Below are positions 1 through 12,060 of a stretch of 64,000 bases of DNA, piece after piece (within the stretch, counting starts at the first letter, position 1; the number at the start of each line of letters is the position of its first letter). The notes beneath the pieces are model-generated. The model saw only the letters and a program-made list of their open reading frames with translations, did not search any database and had not been told where the DNA came from. The stretch covers positions 747,541 to 811,540 of the forward strand of contig NW_019775391.1 in the NCBI RefSeq assembly GCF_001039355.2. The letters run 5' to 3'. Origin of the DNA: Lingula anatina (Eukaryota > Brachiopoda > Lingulata > Lingulida > Lingulidae). The translations under genes were made by a program, and so were the position numbers.

Positions 1-39
1 TCAGACAATCAATAAAAAGAGAAAAGACAAAACACATAC

Positions 40-244
40 ATTTTTGGATTTTCCCTTGACAGCAAACTTGTGTGGAAGTGTTGAATACCACATCTGCACA
101 ACAATCTAATGAGCCACTGCTGTACACTGTGCCGTTGCAGCAAAACTGTCTCTCATGACTGTACACCCTTGCTGTCATATTCCACACATCTGCAATCAAA
201 ATAATTATTTTATTCATTCTGAAAGAAAGTAGCCTCATTTTCAA

Positions 245-275
<31 letters not shown>

Positions 276-1903
276 TGTGTTAGCCTGAATTTTAGAAAAA
301 AATTTTTTTAAATTTTTTTTTTAAATTGTAATCTTTATGATCAGGTTGGAACAACAGCTAACACAGAATAGGTGACGTGATTCTCAGCAAGAAACTTTAT
401 CTTTGGGTAACACAAATAAGTTCAACCAGAGAAAATGAGAACAGATAATTGACGTATCAGTAATGATAAGACCATCAGTCTGCTAAAAATAGTTTTTTTT
501 ATTATCTTTTATATTTATATCTCTGAATTTATGGACAGATGGTCAATTGAAAATAGAAATTCAGTGCAGCTGATTAATTTAATTTATACTTTTCAGGCTT
601 ATACTATTGGTTCCAGAAGCAAAAATACATACTTTGATCACAACAAAATTGAAAATCATTTGTTGCATTTTAAAAGAAACTCACTGATTTAGTGAGAACT
701 GGCTATTTATGTAGATTAAACGAGGTATACTTTAGTTATTGGGCTCTATACTAGTACAGTGGTGTAGCAAGGTGAAGGTACACCTGGCACCAGCCCCTAT
801 ATATAGTACTATAGTAGCTTCTGAGAATTCTCTTAATACCCTTAACCCCCCCCCCCCCCTCCCCACTTTACAGTTACTGTAATGAGCGGAAGAAAAAACA
901 GGCAATTTTTACATCCCTGGCCCCAACATACCCGGTATTAAATAATATTGTGTAATACAATATTGTATATTAAAATCTACCCTGTATTGTCTTTAACATT
1001 TTATATATATGCAGGACAAAGCTAGATCATTATTTTTAGCCTTGTTCCCTCCTCCCTAAGCAAAATCTAGGATCTGCCAGTGTTATAAATATTATTGTTT
1101 CTATGGTGTCATATACTCACTGACACAGCACCCGCTGCCAGCTGTCTTTGCAAATACCCGACCTCCACAGCAGTCACTCTCATCCTCATTATAGCAAAAA
1201 CCCTCCCCTGCCATCCCTCTGGAACAAAGTTTTTCCCTTCCTTTGCAATCTGAAAGTAAAAAGTGGGGAATTGGCCCTTTTTGAATTGCATTATGCATAA
1301 TATGATTCATGTCAACTTCACATGGCTTTCTACGTGTAAATTGTACCAATAGGTAATTAATTTTTTATTGCAAAGATCTGTCCATAACATAGGTAATAAA
1401 AGACAGTAACCCCCAATTAATTATTTACAGTATTTAATGTATTGATTTTTTTCTTGCATTTTCCAACCAAAATAAATAAAGTCTTAATACTTGGGATAAG
1501 TCATTGTAAAATAGCTAATGATTCATGAATGAAATTTTGTGAATTAAGGGATTCCCCCCGCCTCAATAAGTTCTTGCATACTCAAGCCTAAATTAACAAG
1601 TACTGTAGAATAAAGAAATTAATGAAACCCTCTGGTAATGATTGATAACGTCGTTTCAAAAATGAAATCATCAGATCACATTACGTCCCATTACGAGCCC
1701 AAGCCTAATTCAAGCTTCCATAAATTTAGAGATCGAAGTTCAAGACAGTGTACTGGTAATTCATTTGTCGTGTCCACAACCGCAAATTAAACCGAGATTA
1801 ATAGTTCCCACTTACCTTCAGAAGTTTCAGCTTTAACGTCGAAACAAAAAACTAAAAGCAGAAAACCTAAACATATCAAACTATAAGCTGTATAAGGTGC
1901 CAT
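40..1903 (-). CDS. Galaxin-like secreted cysteine-rich protein (5' part, partial)
   Basis: Three coding exons are visible on the minus strand: 1903-1816 (ATG at 1903), 1249-1121 and 189-40. All have GT-AG borders and consistent phase 1 junctions. The gene continues beyond the left edge. Exon 1 encodes a clear signal peptide (hydrophobic run LICLGFLLLVFCFDVKA). The next exons carry paired cysteines: DCCGGRVF, GCCV, FCCNGTVY, LDCCADVVF, VCCQGK, spaced about 10-14 residues. This di-cysteine repeat with a following Gly/Asn and Val-Tyr/Phe is the signature of galaxins, first known from coral skeleton matrix and also found in molluscs and other metazoans. The inferred role is an extracellular matrix or secreted protein; the exact function is unknown. 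It is divergently arranged with MED6, with 298 bp between the two ATGs. The family call is fairly secure, but orthology to any specific galaxin is not. Confidence 0.75.
245..280. repeat. (TG)n microsatellite
   Basis: In an intron of the galaxin-like gene; interrupted by one TA step. Confidence 0.9.
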
Positions 1904-2201
1904 ATTTGTATTGTAATGCGTATAAGAACTCTTCGGTACTCTTGTCAGCCTACTCAGTAGGCTTGTTGTTCACTGCTGTTTAGTCTGGTCAGTCGAGAAC
2001 TAAGTCTATTAAAAAATGTTAATATTGGAGCCTGTTTTTGTTTTTGAAACAAGAAAGTTTTAGAGAAGGCGGTCTGGTTTCGATACGTCATAAAATATTT
2101 CAACTGCATAGTCAATAAACTGATGCATGGTTACTGTACACGATTGTTAACTTTCTATTGCTGCTATTTTTAGATTGGATTCCCCATGACGTCATCACAA
2201 A
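1904..2201. promoter_or_regulatory. Bidirectional promoter between galaxin-like gene and MED6, with CRE
   Basis: Only 298 bp separate the two divergent start codons, so both 5'UTRs and promoters must lie here unless there are unseen upstream exons. A perfect palindromic cAMP-response/ATF element, TGACGTCA, lies at 2187-2194, seven bases before the MED6 ATG. The MED6 ATG lies in AAAATGGCCGCC, which resembles a YY1-type initiator overlapping the start codon. The promoter assignment is inference from geometry and motif. Confidence 0.55.
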
Positions 2202-2934
2202 ATGGCCGCCTCCACTGGTAAGATTTTGGTTAAACTTTGTTCATGTGATATATTGATAAATAAAGTAGACCGTCGTTTTAATGTACCAATAGATGGTGCA
2301 AACGTCTTTTGCAATCACACAATCAGGTTTTAGGGGCAGTAAGATATTAAAACGTTAGGTCAATACCTGTGAACTTCTCTAAGGTCAGTTCGATACTGAT
2401 AATTTCGACTAATTTCAGACAAAGTATTGCCCATCGATCTAGTTCAAATGTTTTGTTGCCCGAAATATTTCTTTGGTCACTTGGGGTCCATAGATCCAAA
2501 GTTTCAATAGTAGATACTAACATGAAATGTAAAAATAAGATTGAAAATGAAAAAAAAATGCCCAGGAAATTCATCCTAATGGCATAAAGATCCAAGTCTA
2601 TAAAAAAAGAGATGAGTTTACAGTTACCTACAAAACTAAGAGATGATATCTTAATATATTATTCGCAAATGAGTTATTATATACCTCCAGTATAAGGTTG
2701 TTTATACTTTCAAATGCAGAATATACAGTATAATACACAAAATCCCAGAATTCCTCCTCATTAAGGTGATGTTATTGGGTTACTTATTACTGGAATATAC
2801 TTTAATGCTGATCAAAATTTTAAAGTTCAGAAAACTTTCTAATATTTTTATAGCATAGAAAGAAAACAATTGTTGAATTTATATTTTGTAATTTGATTAT
2901 GAATCTCCTGAGAACCTGCCATAAGTGTCATTAA

Positions 2935-3010
<76 letters not shown>

Positions 3011-3176
3011 TTCAGCTTCAGAGAACCTGTTGTCTATATCATGGCATGATAGTGCATGGATCCCCATCCTCAACCCAGCTAATGTGATGGACTACTTCTC
3101 AGAGAGGTGAGGGATGCTTGCCAGCTAGAATTTATTGTTCTGATAAATTGGTTGAAGTCGCACTCGGACACTCACC

Positions 3177-3207
<31 letters not shown>

Positions 3208-4273
3208 ACACACACACTTTCTAATGTCTATTTCTGACNTAAAATTTTTTTTTTTAAAATTGGTTTAAGGCCCCCCCGGACCCCCCCCCCCCCCCCCCCC
3301 CCCCCTCCCACACACACACACACACACACACTTTCTAATGTCTATTTCTGACCTGTCTCTCTGTAGATGATTATTATCACTATGGGTGTATTCACACACA
3401 TGCACACCAACATGTGCTCATGCACATACACAAACACAGGCACACACACACTTTTTTGTGTCTATTTCTGACCTGTCTCCAGACATGCTGAAACTGTCGA
3501 TCTGATCGGTCATGACTGGGAAAATTTGTCTGGACCGATAAAAAATTGTACTTGGTCGGTCCAAAAGACCGACAAGAGTTTTAAGAGCAGCAATTTTGAA
3601 TTTACAGTTATCATTTGACATACTTCACTAATAAAATTATATAAAACCCAAAGCATTTTTCCCTTCCATTTCTAACCTATCACATTCACAAACAAAGTAA
3701 GCTACCCTAATAGCACTGGTAGTAACTGTCTCAAACGGAAAGGGTGATTTTTGGTCCGCCAAAAATCCATGCAGTCCGGCAAATTTTTCATTACTGCCGG
3801 TCCAAATGTCCGGCCATTCTAAAAAGTTTTCAGCATGTCTGTGTCTCTGTAGATGATTATTATGACTATGGGTTCATTCACACACATGCACACAAACACC
3901 TTCTCACGCACACACACAAAAACACACACTTTTTTGTGTCTATTTCTGACCCGTCTCTCTGTAGATGATTATTATCACTATGGTTGCATTCAGAACGAAC
4001 CCGTCCCAGCTACTGTACACCAACCCCAGGGGTACTCTCACTTAATGCAACCAGATTTATAGACAGACACACTTCCTCTTGTTTCCAACATACTCAGATA
4101 ATCTCCAGCTTTCCTATATTCTACTCAACAGCAGGAGAAGGGGTGTTAGTCTATTAAACATTTTCATTCCCTTATGGTTAAGATAAATATTATGGATTGA
4201 ACTGAAATTAAGAAATTCATAAAGCAAGCATGTGATAATAATAATAATTATAATAATAATAATAATAATAATA

Positions 4274-4334
<61 letters not shown>

Positions 4335-5706
4335 GTGTGATTACTTAATTTTGAGGAATTTTATTCTGACCACTCACACTTGATTTTGTTTTAACTTACT
4401 AAGTATTAGCATTATTGAGGACTGAATATTATTTGGGACTGTGTTAACTATCTCACTGTGTGGGTATTTCAACATTTCAGGTCAAATCCTTTCTATGACA
4501 GGACATCAAATAATGAGATTATTAAAATGCAAAGATTAAACCCGGAACAATTAAAGTAAGTAACACTGTGATCAAATATTTTATTTAAAGTTTTGAAATC
4601 TGGAGTAGATTACTAATACTGAAATCAAATTTCCTCTCACACAAAAAGTGGCCTCACACTAAATATGAAACTAATTTTTTTCATGTTCTGAAATGTTTCT
4701 AACAATTATTTGTTGATTTTTTGTGTGTCTCAGCCTTGTTAGCACAATATAAAACATTTCTGTATTAGTCAGGTCCCACTTTGGAAACACAGGGGAATCC
4801 CCTTCTACACCATTATTAGTGAAGTTGAATTACGAAATCATATCTTTGGGTATTGACTGTGTGTCATAGCAATGGAATTTTTTAGGAGCGGCTGTGTTTT
4901 TTGTACATCAGAATAATTTAGGAGTGGTTGTTTCAGCTTGTGTGGCATGGTGGGGGAAAGATTTAGAGAGTGCACATATCTCCTTGGAGTAAACTAATCA
5001 CTCTGAAAATTTTCCCAACAAAATTAATCGCTTTTGAAATGAAGACATCTTGATAAACTGTTTTCTAAAGTTGCTAATAATAAACTTTATTATCCATCTT
5101 TTGACTTATAGAAGTTATTTGTGAGAGTATCATTCGCTGAATTTTCAAAAAAAAAAAAAAAAAAAAAAACTGTTATCATGTTTGGATTGATTTGACCTTA
5201 TTTAAGGTGCACCTACATACGACTGCCTATGAATAAATAAAAGTCTCAAAATTACTTTACCAGAGTTTTTTTTTTAAACAAAATACGTTAAAATTATAAC
5301 ATTTCTTTATCTGCATATCACTATTTTATTTACTGATTTTAAGACTTGAGTCCTTTCGAGTAGACCTGAATAATAATGAGGATGTTATTGATTTGTGTGT
5401 TTATTTTTTACAGCAACATGACTGGGTTGGAGTACATTCTCCTCCATGTTCAGGAACCTATATTATACGTGATAAGAAAACAACATAGACACTCCTCAAC
5501 GCAAGGTAATGTAATAACTTTCAGTGTTGTTAAAAATAAATTATTCCCTGGTATGTGCAATGCAAATTACAGCATAGAGCATAGATAACCAAATTATTAT
5601 AGAATATCCAAGTACCATGTGCTGTGTTTATGAATCGAGTGTACAGGTACTCCCTGAATTTAATGGATTTTGCACACATAAATGCACATGCTTTCATGGA
5701 CGCGTG

Positions 5707-5757
<51 letters not shown>

Positions 5758-5927
5758 TGTTTGTGAATTGATTTGAATTCTTTGAGGATTAGAGAAATGT
5801 CTGCTCAATTAGTGGAATGTTGAAATGATTTCTTGCTTTTGATTTTTTTCAGTTACTCCCCTTGCTGACTTTTACATCATAGCTGGTATGTACATTTATA
5901 AAAGATAATTCTCTGCCCCCCCCCCCT

Positions 5928-5962
<35 letters not shown>

Positions 5963-6704
5963 GAAGAAAGTTTTCCAGTAAAGTGCCCAAAATTGTTTAC
6001 ATTTTCTGATCAGCTGGAATGTGACCGCTGAATTTCAACACAAATATGTTTAGAAGTTTGTTATAGAAATGTGGCAGTAACTTGTAAGGAATAGTCTTGT
6101 CTGATACCAGTTGTGCGTGCAGTGTTTACTGTCCAGGAGTGAGTTTAATAAACTTTTAGACTTGACTTTTGTATCACTTTTGACCCAAGATAAATTGGTG
6201 GTGATAAATGAAATATTGTACATGTTTTATTAATTACAGAAAAAATGCAGATGTTTTAGACAAACAGTTACATTATTTTAAGTGGATTACTATGGATTTA
6301 CCTTGAAGTGGACTAAACTCTTTGGCTTTATCTTCAAAGCCAATATTTGGTCCTGTCTTTTTGTGTGACCATCATCTGGCAAAAATGCCATGTGCACCAT
6401 AAAAAAGGTTAATGTTTACAGCAGGATATTCCTCTGCTTCAGAGAACTTATTTCCTTTTGCAAATATCAGTTTTAAAATAATCTAAGTCATAATCCTTTT
6501 ACTTTTGATTGTTTTCACCATGTTTATTTCAGTCAGTATGGGGATAGTCTTGTATCAAAATCATAATGTTTTAACAATTATACAGATACTGTATTTTTTT
6601 ATATCATAAAATCTTAAAATGAAAACTTTCCTATTGGGTGGTAGCAACAAAATTAAAAATGAGGCTAATCTATAGTTCTATTCTATGCATTAAAAGCACC
6701 ACAA

Positions 6705-6766
<62 letters not shown>

Positions 6767-7248
6767 TAATTTTTGTGACTATAAAATTATGTATCTGAAA
6801 GTTTAATAATTTTTCCCCATTGAAAAGTTCAAGTAATCACCCTATATTTGTGTTCTAGGTGTTGTTTACCAGGCTCCAGATCTAGGATCAGTGATCAATG
6901 CCAGGCTATTGAATACACTGAGTAACTTAGAATCTGCATTTGATGAAGGTATGTTGTTTCTAATGGAGAGAGAGAGAGAGAGAGAGAGAGAAAATAATTA
7001 ATTTTACAGAGATAAGAGTTTGTTTACCTAGGAGGGAGTAATAGATAGTCAGCCAGTCAGTTACTTTACTAGAATTCTACACGACCTGAAAATTAACGGC
7101 ATGTTGTTCTTATATTTTGTATTTCTTTTCTTCTGCAGCAAAGTCATATTCTAGATACCATCCTTCCAAGGGTTATTCATGGGAATTCAAAAACCAGGAG
7201 GAAATAGGTGGGTGTTAATGACATGCATTATGTTTAGACAGCTTTTAT

Positions 7249-7289
<41 letters not shown>

Positions 7290-10138
7290 TCAGTAAAATG
7301 ATTTATTAAATTTATCAAGTGCTATGCTGTAAACAAGAACATCACAAATCTTATGTTTCCTCTCTGGGATGTCGCTACAGTGAGAGTATAAGAGAAAATT
7401 ACAACCTTTGTAGATTTTTTTTTACTAAAGAATTTTGTTAATTGTAGTACAAGTTGATACAAAAAAACTTGGCAAGTGTGCATCAAGCTCTTCGATGATT
7501 ATGCTTGCAGTGTACAGATGTAACCCTATATATCTGAGTACTCACGGGGCTCATTCCCAGTGAAACTCGTTTTACGTAGATCGATCCAACTCTGTTTGGA
7601 CACTCGCTGAATGCAATCAGGTTAACAAGATAACATGCCTCCACTTGTTTCCATCATACATGTCAAATCACTAGCCTTTCTGTATTCTACTCAACACCAG
7701 GAGGAAGAATGTTAATCTGATTGCATTCAGCAAGAGTCCACTTGGAGTTGGATCGCTTTGAGTAGAATGATAGTTTCATTGGAAACTAACCCATTGTGTC
7801 AGTCTCTTTATCAGCAAAAATCACTGTGACTACATTGATAACTTTCACCCCATTTCCATAGATTTTTAGATCGATCTATCCCTGTGGGGAGTCTCACTAG
7901 ATTACTGTCAGCTTGGCCGGCTTAAGCGTCTGTCCCGCCTACTAAAAGCTGTAAGGGGGTAATTAACTATGGTGTCCGCTCGACTGACTGCAATTTAGCG
8001 TGAACCCCCAGGGAGTTAGGTCGATCTAAATCTCTGGGAAAGCACCCTAAGTTAACAGCCATTATGATGATGCAGAGATTTCAAAATTATTAGCAATGTA
8101 TCCCTTGTTCATCTAGACAAAGCTAAAGCCAAAGAGAAGAAAAAGAAAGAAGAACCAAGTTCACTGTTCCAGAGACAGAGAGTAGATATACTGCTCACAG
8201 AATGGGCCAAAAAGCACCCCCCAAAGTACACAGCAGCCCCACAGGCAGATAAACAGCAGGGTAGGTAGCACCATCTATAATTTAGTTTTTAAATCGAACT
8301 CTAATTAAAATTAAAATTTTGCCATGATATACAATCACTTCTAAAACTTGATATCCAGTGTGATTTACAGAACACTCCTTCAGTTTGATACTTTTGACCC
8401 AGAATCATATTTAAAAATTTACCATGAAATTGTATGTCATGGTAAAATTTTAATCATAATTAAAATGTTAACATGACTTACAACCACTCCTAAAATTTGA
8501 TATCCAATGTGATTTCCAGAGCGCTCCTTTAATTTGATTCTTTTGACACACAATCATAATTAAACAGGCCCGTAGCCAGGGGAGGTTCGGGGGGTTCGAA
8601 AGAACCGCCCCTTTTGTCAGGAAAAGGTCCGTTTTGGGTAAAATTTGATCTAGGTACACATAATTGCATTGTAAAAGGTCCACTTTTTCAGATAAAGAAC
8701 CCCCCTTTTGAATTTGCTGGCTACGGGCCTGTTAAAATTTTACTATGACATACAATTTCCCCTTAAATTTTGATATCCAGTGACTTATCTCCACTCCTCA
8801 TGTGTAATCCCCTATGACACAATTCATACCCAAAAATATGGGTTCATAAACTTGGTGAAGGAAATTCCCAGGGTTTCCTAAAAGGGAACTGACTTGCATT
8901 ATTCAGAAATGTGCTTCTGTCTTTGACATTTTAACTACAGTTACACATGCACAAAATTAACAAGTAGATCTAACTGTTACAAATACTCTAGGAACATATT
9001 TTGGATATGGTATACTTAGGAGGTTGAGGGAAAATTGTTTGAATTTCCTTGAAAATTTTAATTTTACCATATTTTACCTTGACATACAACCACTCCTAAA
9101 ATTTGATATCCAATATGATTTCCAGACCGCTCCTTTTTGACACACAATCATCATTAAAGTTTTACCATGACATACAATTTCCCCTTAAATTTTGATATCC
9201 AGTGACTTATCTCCACTCCTTATGTGTAATCCCCTATGACACAATTCATACCCAAAAATATGGTTTCATAAACTTGGTGAAGGGAATTCCGAGTGTTCCC
9301 AAAAGGGGAACTGACTGGCATTATTCAGATATGAGCTTCTGTCTCTGACATTTTAACGAGATGCACAAAATTAAACCGTTACAAATAACTGTTACAAATA
9401 CTCTAGGAACATATTTTGGATATGGTATACGTACTTAGGAGGTTGAGGGAAAATTGTTTAAATTTTACTACATGTAAAGTTTGAATGCTCATTGTCTACC
9501 TTTAGGTGGTAATAGTAACACAGGTAAATTGATAATACACTCAGACTTGATTCAGGTATTTTGGCCTTTTAGATTTTAGATAAAAAGTACGTTACCAGAA
9601 GTCTTGTGTAGCATTTCACGGCACAGGTTCTAATATTAAAAATTTTATTTTACCACCAAAACGGCGGTTATCGCAATTATTCTGGAATCTGTGCTTCCCT
9701 TCAGACTACATGACCTCCTGTAGATATGATAACAAAAAACCAAATTTTATTTTTAAAAACCAGAGACTTACTTTGAATGTCGGAATGGATTCATTATTCA
9801 TAGGTTATTAAGTTTGGGAAAAATTGTTGTTTACCCCAGGAAAATCCATTTTTTGGTCACTATGAACAGTTATTATCCCTTTAGTACCAGCAGTTAAATT
9901 TGCAATATCAGACAACATGTGCACTTAAAATGTATGAAAAATATTTCCCCTTTAAGGAAGTGCTCTAGCGTAATTCATTTCTGAGTTTATTTCTTAAATC
10001 ATTTTTAACTTTGTTTCTCCAGATGAAAACAAGGAGCAAATCAAACTTGAAATGAAGACAGAAAAATCTGAGACGGCCTCTCAGTCCTCACATACCAGTA
10101 GCAGAGGTCCAGCAGAGAAAAAACCAAGACTAAGATGA
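2202..10138 (+). CDS. MED6: Mediator of RNA polymerase II transcription subunit 6
   Basis: Ten exons join in frame to 247 codons plus stop: 2202-2217, 3016-3106, 4481-4555, 5414-5505, 5853-5885, 6859-6948, 7139-7207, 8117-8260, 9506-9523 and 10023-10138. All introns are GT-AG. The protein has the MED6 hallmarks: [13 protein letters not shown] near the N terminus, [62 protein letters not shown] and [12 protein letters not shown], then a Lys/Glu-rich tail ending KKPRLR like the human protein (246 residues). MED6 is a head-module subunit of Mediator, which bridges activators and RNA polymerase II in the nucleus. Exon 9 is an 18-nt microexon. Introns hold several transposon-like inverted repeats and microsatellites. 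Candidate poly(A) signals AATAAA lie at 10537 and 10694. Confidence 0.95.
2937..3006. repeat. (AT)n microsatellite
   Basis: Ends just 10 bases before MED6 exon 2, so it replaces much of the usual pyrimidine tract. Confidence 0.9.
3239..3239. other. N in microsatellite-rich MED6 intron 2
   Basis: Single N inside poly-C/(CA)n sequence; the real repeat length here is uncertain. Confidence 0.7.
3480..3841. mobile_element. MITE with CAGACATGCTGAAA termini
   Basis: A 362-bp element starting CAGACATGCTGAAA and ending with its inverse TTTCAGCATGTCTG (one extra A internally). TGTCTC flanks both ends. No coding capacity. CAG..CTG ends suggest the hAT group, but the repeat at the flanks is 6 bp rather than the usual 8. 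Confidence 0.75.
4010..4150. mobile_element. Relative of the intron 7 inverted-repeat element
   Basis: Shares CTTGTTTCCAACAT-like sequence, TATTCTACTCAACA.CAGGAG and an ACTCTC.CTTAATGCAACCAG-like start with 7583-7754, so it is another copy of the same dispersed family. Confidence 0.6.
4230..4333. repeat. (TAA)n-(TTA)n inverted microsatellite
   Basis: TAA/AAT units switch to ATT/TTA units in mid-run, making a large imperfect palindrome able to form a hairpin. Confidence 0.85.
5709..5756. repeat. (CA)n microsatellite
   Basis: In MED6 intron 4; a similar poly-C/(CA)n block lies at 5917-5960 in intron 5. Confidence 0.9.
6711..6763. repeat. (TA)n microsatellite
   Basis: In MED6 intron 5. Further short arrays: (GA)n at 6966-6991 and (TA)n at 7252-7287. 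Confidence 0.9.
7546..8052. mobile_element. Composite inverted-repeat element in MED6 intron 7
   Basis: Outer ends (GGGGCTCATTCCCAG at left; CTGGGAAAGCACCCT at right) are inverted. Inside are two smaller inverted repeats: 7583-7754 (GATCCAACTC arms, about 44 bp each) and 7862-8026 (TTTAGATCGATCTA versus TTTAGATCGACCTA, about 50 bp arms). No coding capacity. Confidence 0.65.
8320..9480. repeat. Internal duplication in MED6 intron 8
   Basis: The blocks TTTGATATCCA.T.TGATTT, TGACACACAATCAT and GACACAATTCATACCC occur two or three times, about 415 bp apart in the main copies. One copy carries the MITE at 8565-8731, the other is empty. Confidence 0.75.
8565..8731. mobile_element. MITE with CAGGCCCGTAGCCAG termini
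   Basis: A 167-bp element with perfect 15-bp inverted ends, flanked by TTAAA on both sides. The homologous unfilled site near 9155 has a single ATTAAA, confirming insertion with target duplication. No coding capacity. Confidence 0.85.
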
Positions 10139-10720
10139 CATAAAGTTTGTAAATATGTAAAGAAAACAATCAAGGTGAACTGTATACTGCTAAGTTATGA
10201 GTGATGCAAGTCCAACAGAGGTAATCAAGACTAAGGTGATATGAAAACTCCAACGATATTAAACAGAGTCCATGTATATTTCTGCTAACATACAAGTCAC
10301 AGGACTCCAACGGTGAAGAAATCAAGACCTAGATGGCATAGCAAATCTCCAGTTAGAGATCAGGATGTGTTGTTTTTATTTCAAAGAAGAAATTACAACT
10401 TGAATTACATGTAATCTCTGTGAACATGTGAATTTATGTCACTAAATTGTTGAGAGAATGGCTGTGGATATGCACTGGTGGTTTTCGTGTGGTCAGTAGT
10501 GCATACATGTTCCAGTGATACTATACTTAGGCCATAAATAAAGTGGCTACCCTTATATGGAAATTGTAGCCATTGAAACCCTACAGATGTAACTGATTAT
10601 CATAAAACATTGGTCGCATAGTTTAGTACTGTTATCAACAATATGGAATACTGTTTTGATTGCCTTGTCATTTTATTCATTTAATCTAAGTTGAATAAAT
10701 AAAAGGGGCCTTAAATGGCC
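10139..10720 (+). other. MED6 3'UTR
   Basis: Non-coding sequence after the MED6 stop. Two AATAAA signals at 10537-10542 and 10694-10699 mark the likely 3' end of the transcript. The exact cleavage site cannot be read. Confidence 0.5.
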
Positions 10721-12060
10721 AAGAATCAGTCAACATACCAATATATAGTGTGTTTGTCATTTATCCCTTTGATAAAGGTTCAGGGCCAATATATTTATTT
10801 TTATATTTATTATTAATATTTATATTTATTACAACCACCTTCATAAGATGAATAAAAAAACAGATAATGACACATAAAATTATACAGAGTATAAAAGAAA
10901 ATTAAATTAAAAGCAACAGCAGTCCCATATGGATATATTCCTCTGATTATCTGTTCTGATATTTGGGTCTTTTGACTGAAAGTCTCAATGTGTCTGCCTG
11001 AGGGTGTCCATGAGCCGTGGCTGTTGCTCAAACATAAAATCAGATGGGAGATGAGCCTTTAGATCAGACTCTCTTTCACCACAGAGTGATTTATTATGAA
11101 ATGAGACTCTTGATATGATAAAACTTTACAACAGGGTTATTCAGTGTTCACAGTCCTACGGAACAGTGATTTAGCCGATTTAACTCTTTTGGTATGTGAA
11201 TACTTGAAAATGAAGAAGCTGGGCCAAGGCGAATCTAAAACTAAAAGTGAAGATGTGTTCAGCATATTTTGTAATGGTTTCAGTTAAGAAAAAAGGATGA
11301 CATTTACTTTGTGTGAATTATGGTATAAAATTGGTCTGGACATAAAAAGGCTGACAATTCTTCTTCATTTATTTAACTACTATATTAATGTATGTTATGT
11401 TTTGAAAGGCCCCTATAAGCTTTATAATGGTTATAACAACTACAAGGTTGAATTTGAATTTCATTGATTTTACCAGGTCTCTCTGAAATACCTGTATTTT
11501 GAAAAAAACTTCATCCTTTAAACAATTTAAAACACCAAGCAGCAGAAAAGAAAAACTGCCTACAAGTTGTGTGGGTCATTGCTAAACCACAGCCAGCTGT
11601 CACATACCTAAATGCTGGTAAATCACAGAGTTCTTGGAATATGGATTTACATTTTTAAAATATTCATTATATACAGACATAGATGCAGCAGAAATTTCTT
11701 AAAGAATATAACAATGACTACGGACAATAATCAGTAGTACATCGAACATCAAAATTCATGCTGTATTATTTAATATGTAAACCCCATAATCCTGATAAAA
11801 TTTGTGCCTGGGGCATTTATATTTTTGCTAGGTGTGGATTAACTTTACTGTTGCCTGGGGTATTTTGCAATAGAGACAATGTCCTATTTTGCTGTAGTTG
11901 TTATGTACAGACTTGACATTTAATATGGAATATTTCAGTTTAAATGTATGCCTAAGGATAAAACATATAGTACCCGTTAATGACTACCTTGTCTGTAGCA
12001 CTCTTGCATTATGCTTTATACTATAATATCATTGGGTAGTGCTCTATGGGCTCGTCCTAG
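10721..12060. other. Intergenic, no gene seen
   Basis: AT-rich sequence between the MED6 3' end and the methyltransferase duplication. Short open frames here lack splice context, domain-like composition or repeats. I see nothing supportable. Confidence 0.5.

Larger units (their letters stand above)
3170..3990. repeat. Compound (C)n/(CA)n tandem block in MED6 intron 2
   Basis: At least four units share CACACTTT followed by TGTCTATTTCTGAC, and three continue with CTCTGTAGATGATTATTAT. A transposon-like insert splits one unit at 3480-3841. Confidence 0.75.

Noticed and set aside
2925-3110. Open frame starting [12 protein letters not shown]
   Set aside because: The N-terminal part is translated (TA)n; only the stretch from 3016 is real, as MED6 exon 2.
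3744-4062. Two overlapping His/Thr-rich frames
   Set aside because: Translation of CA repeats and transposon sequence, no splice or domain support.
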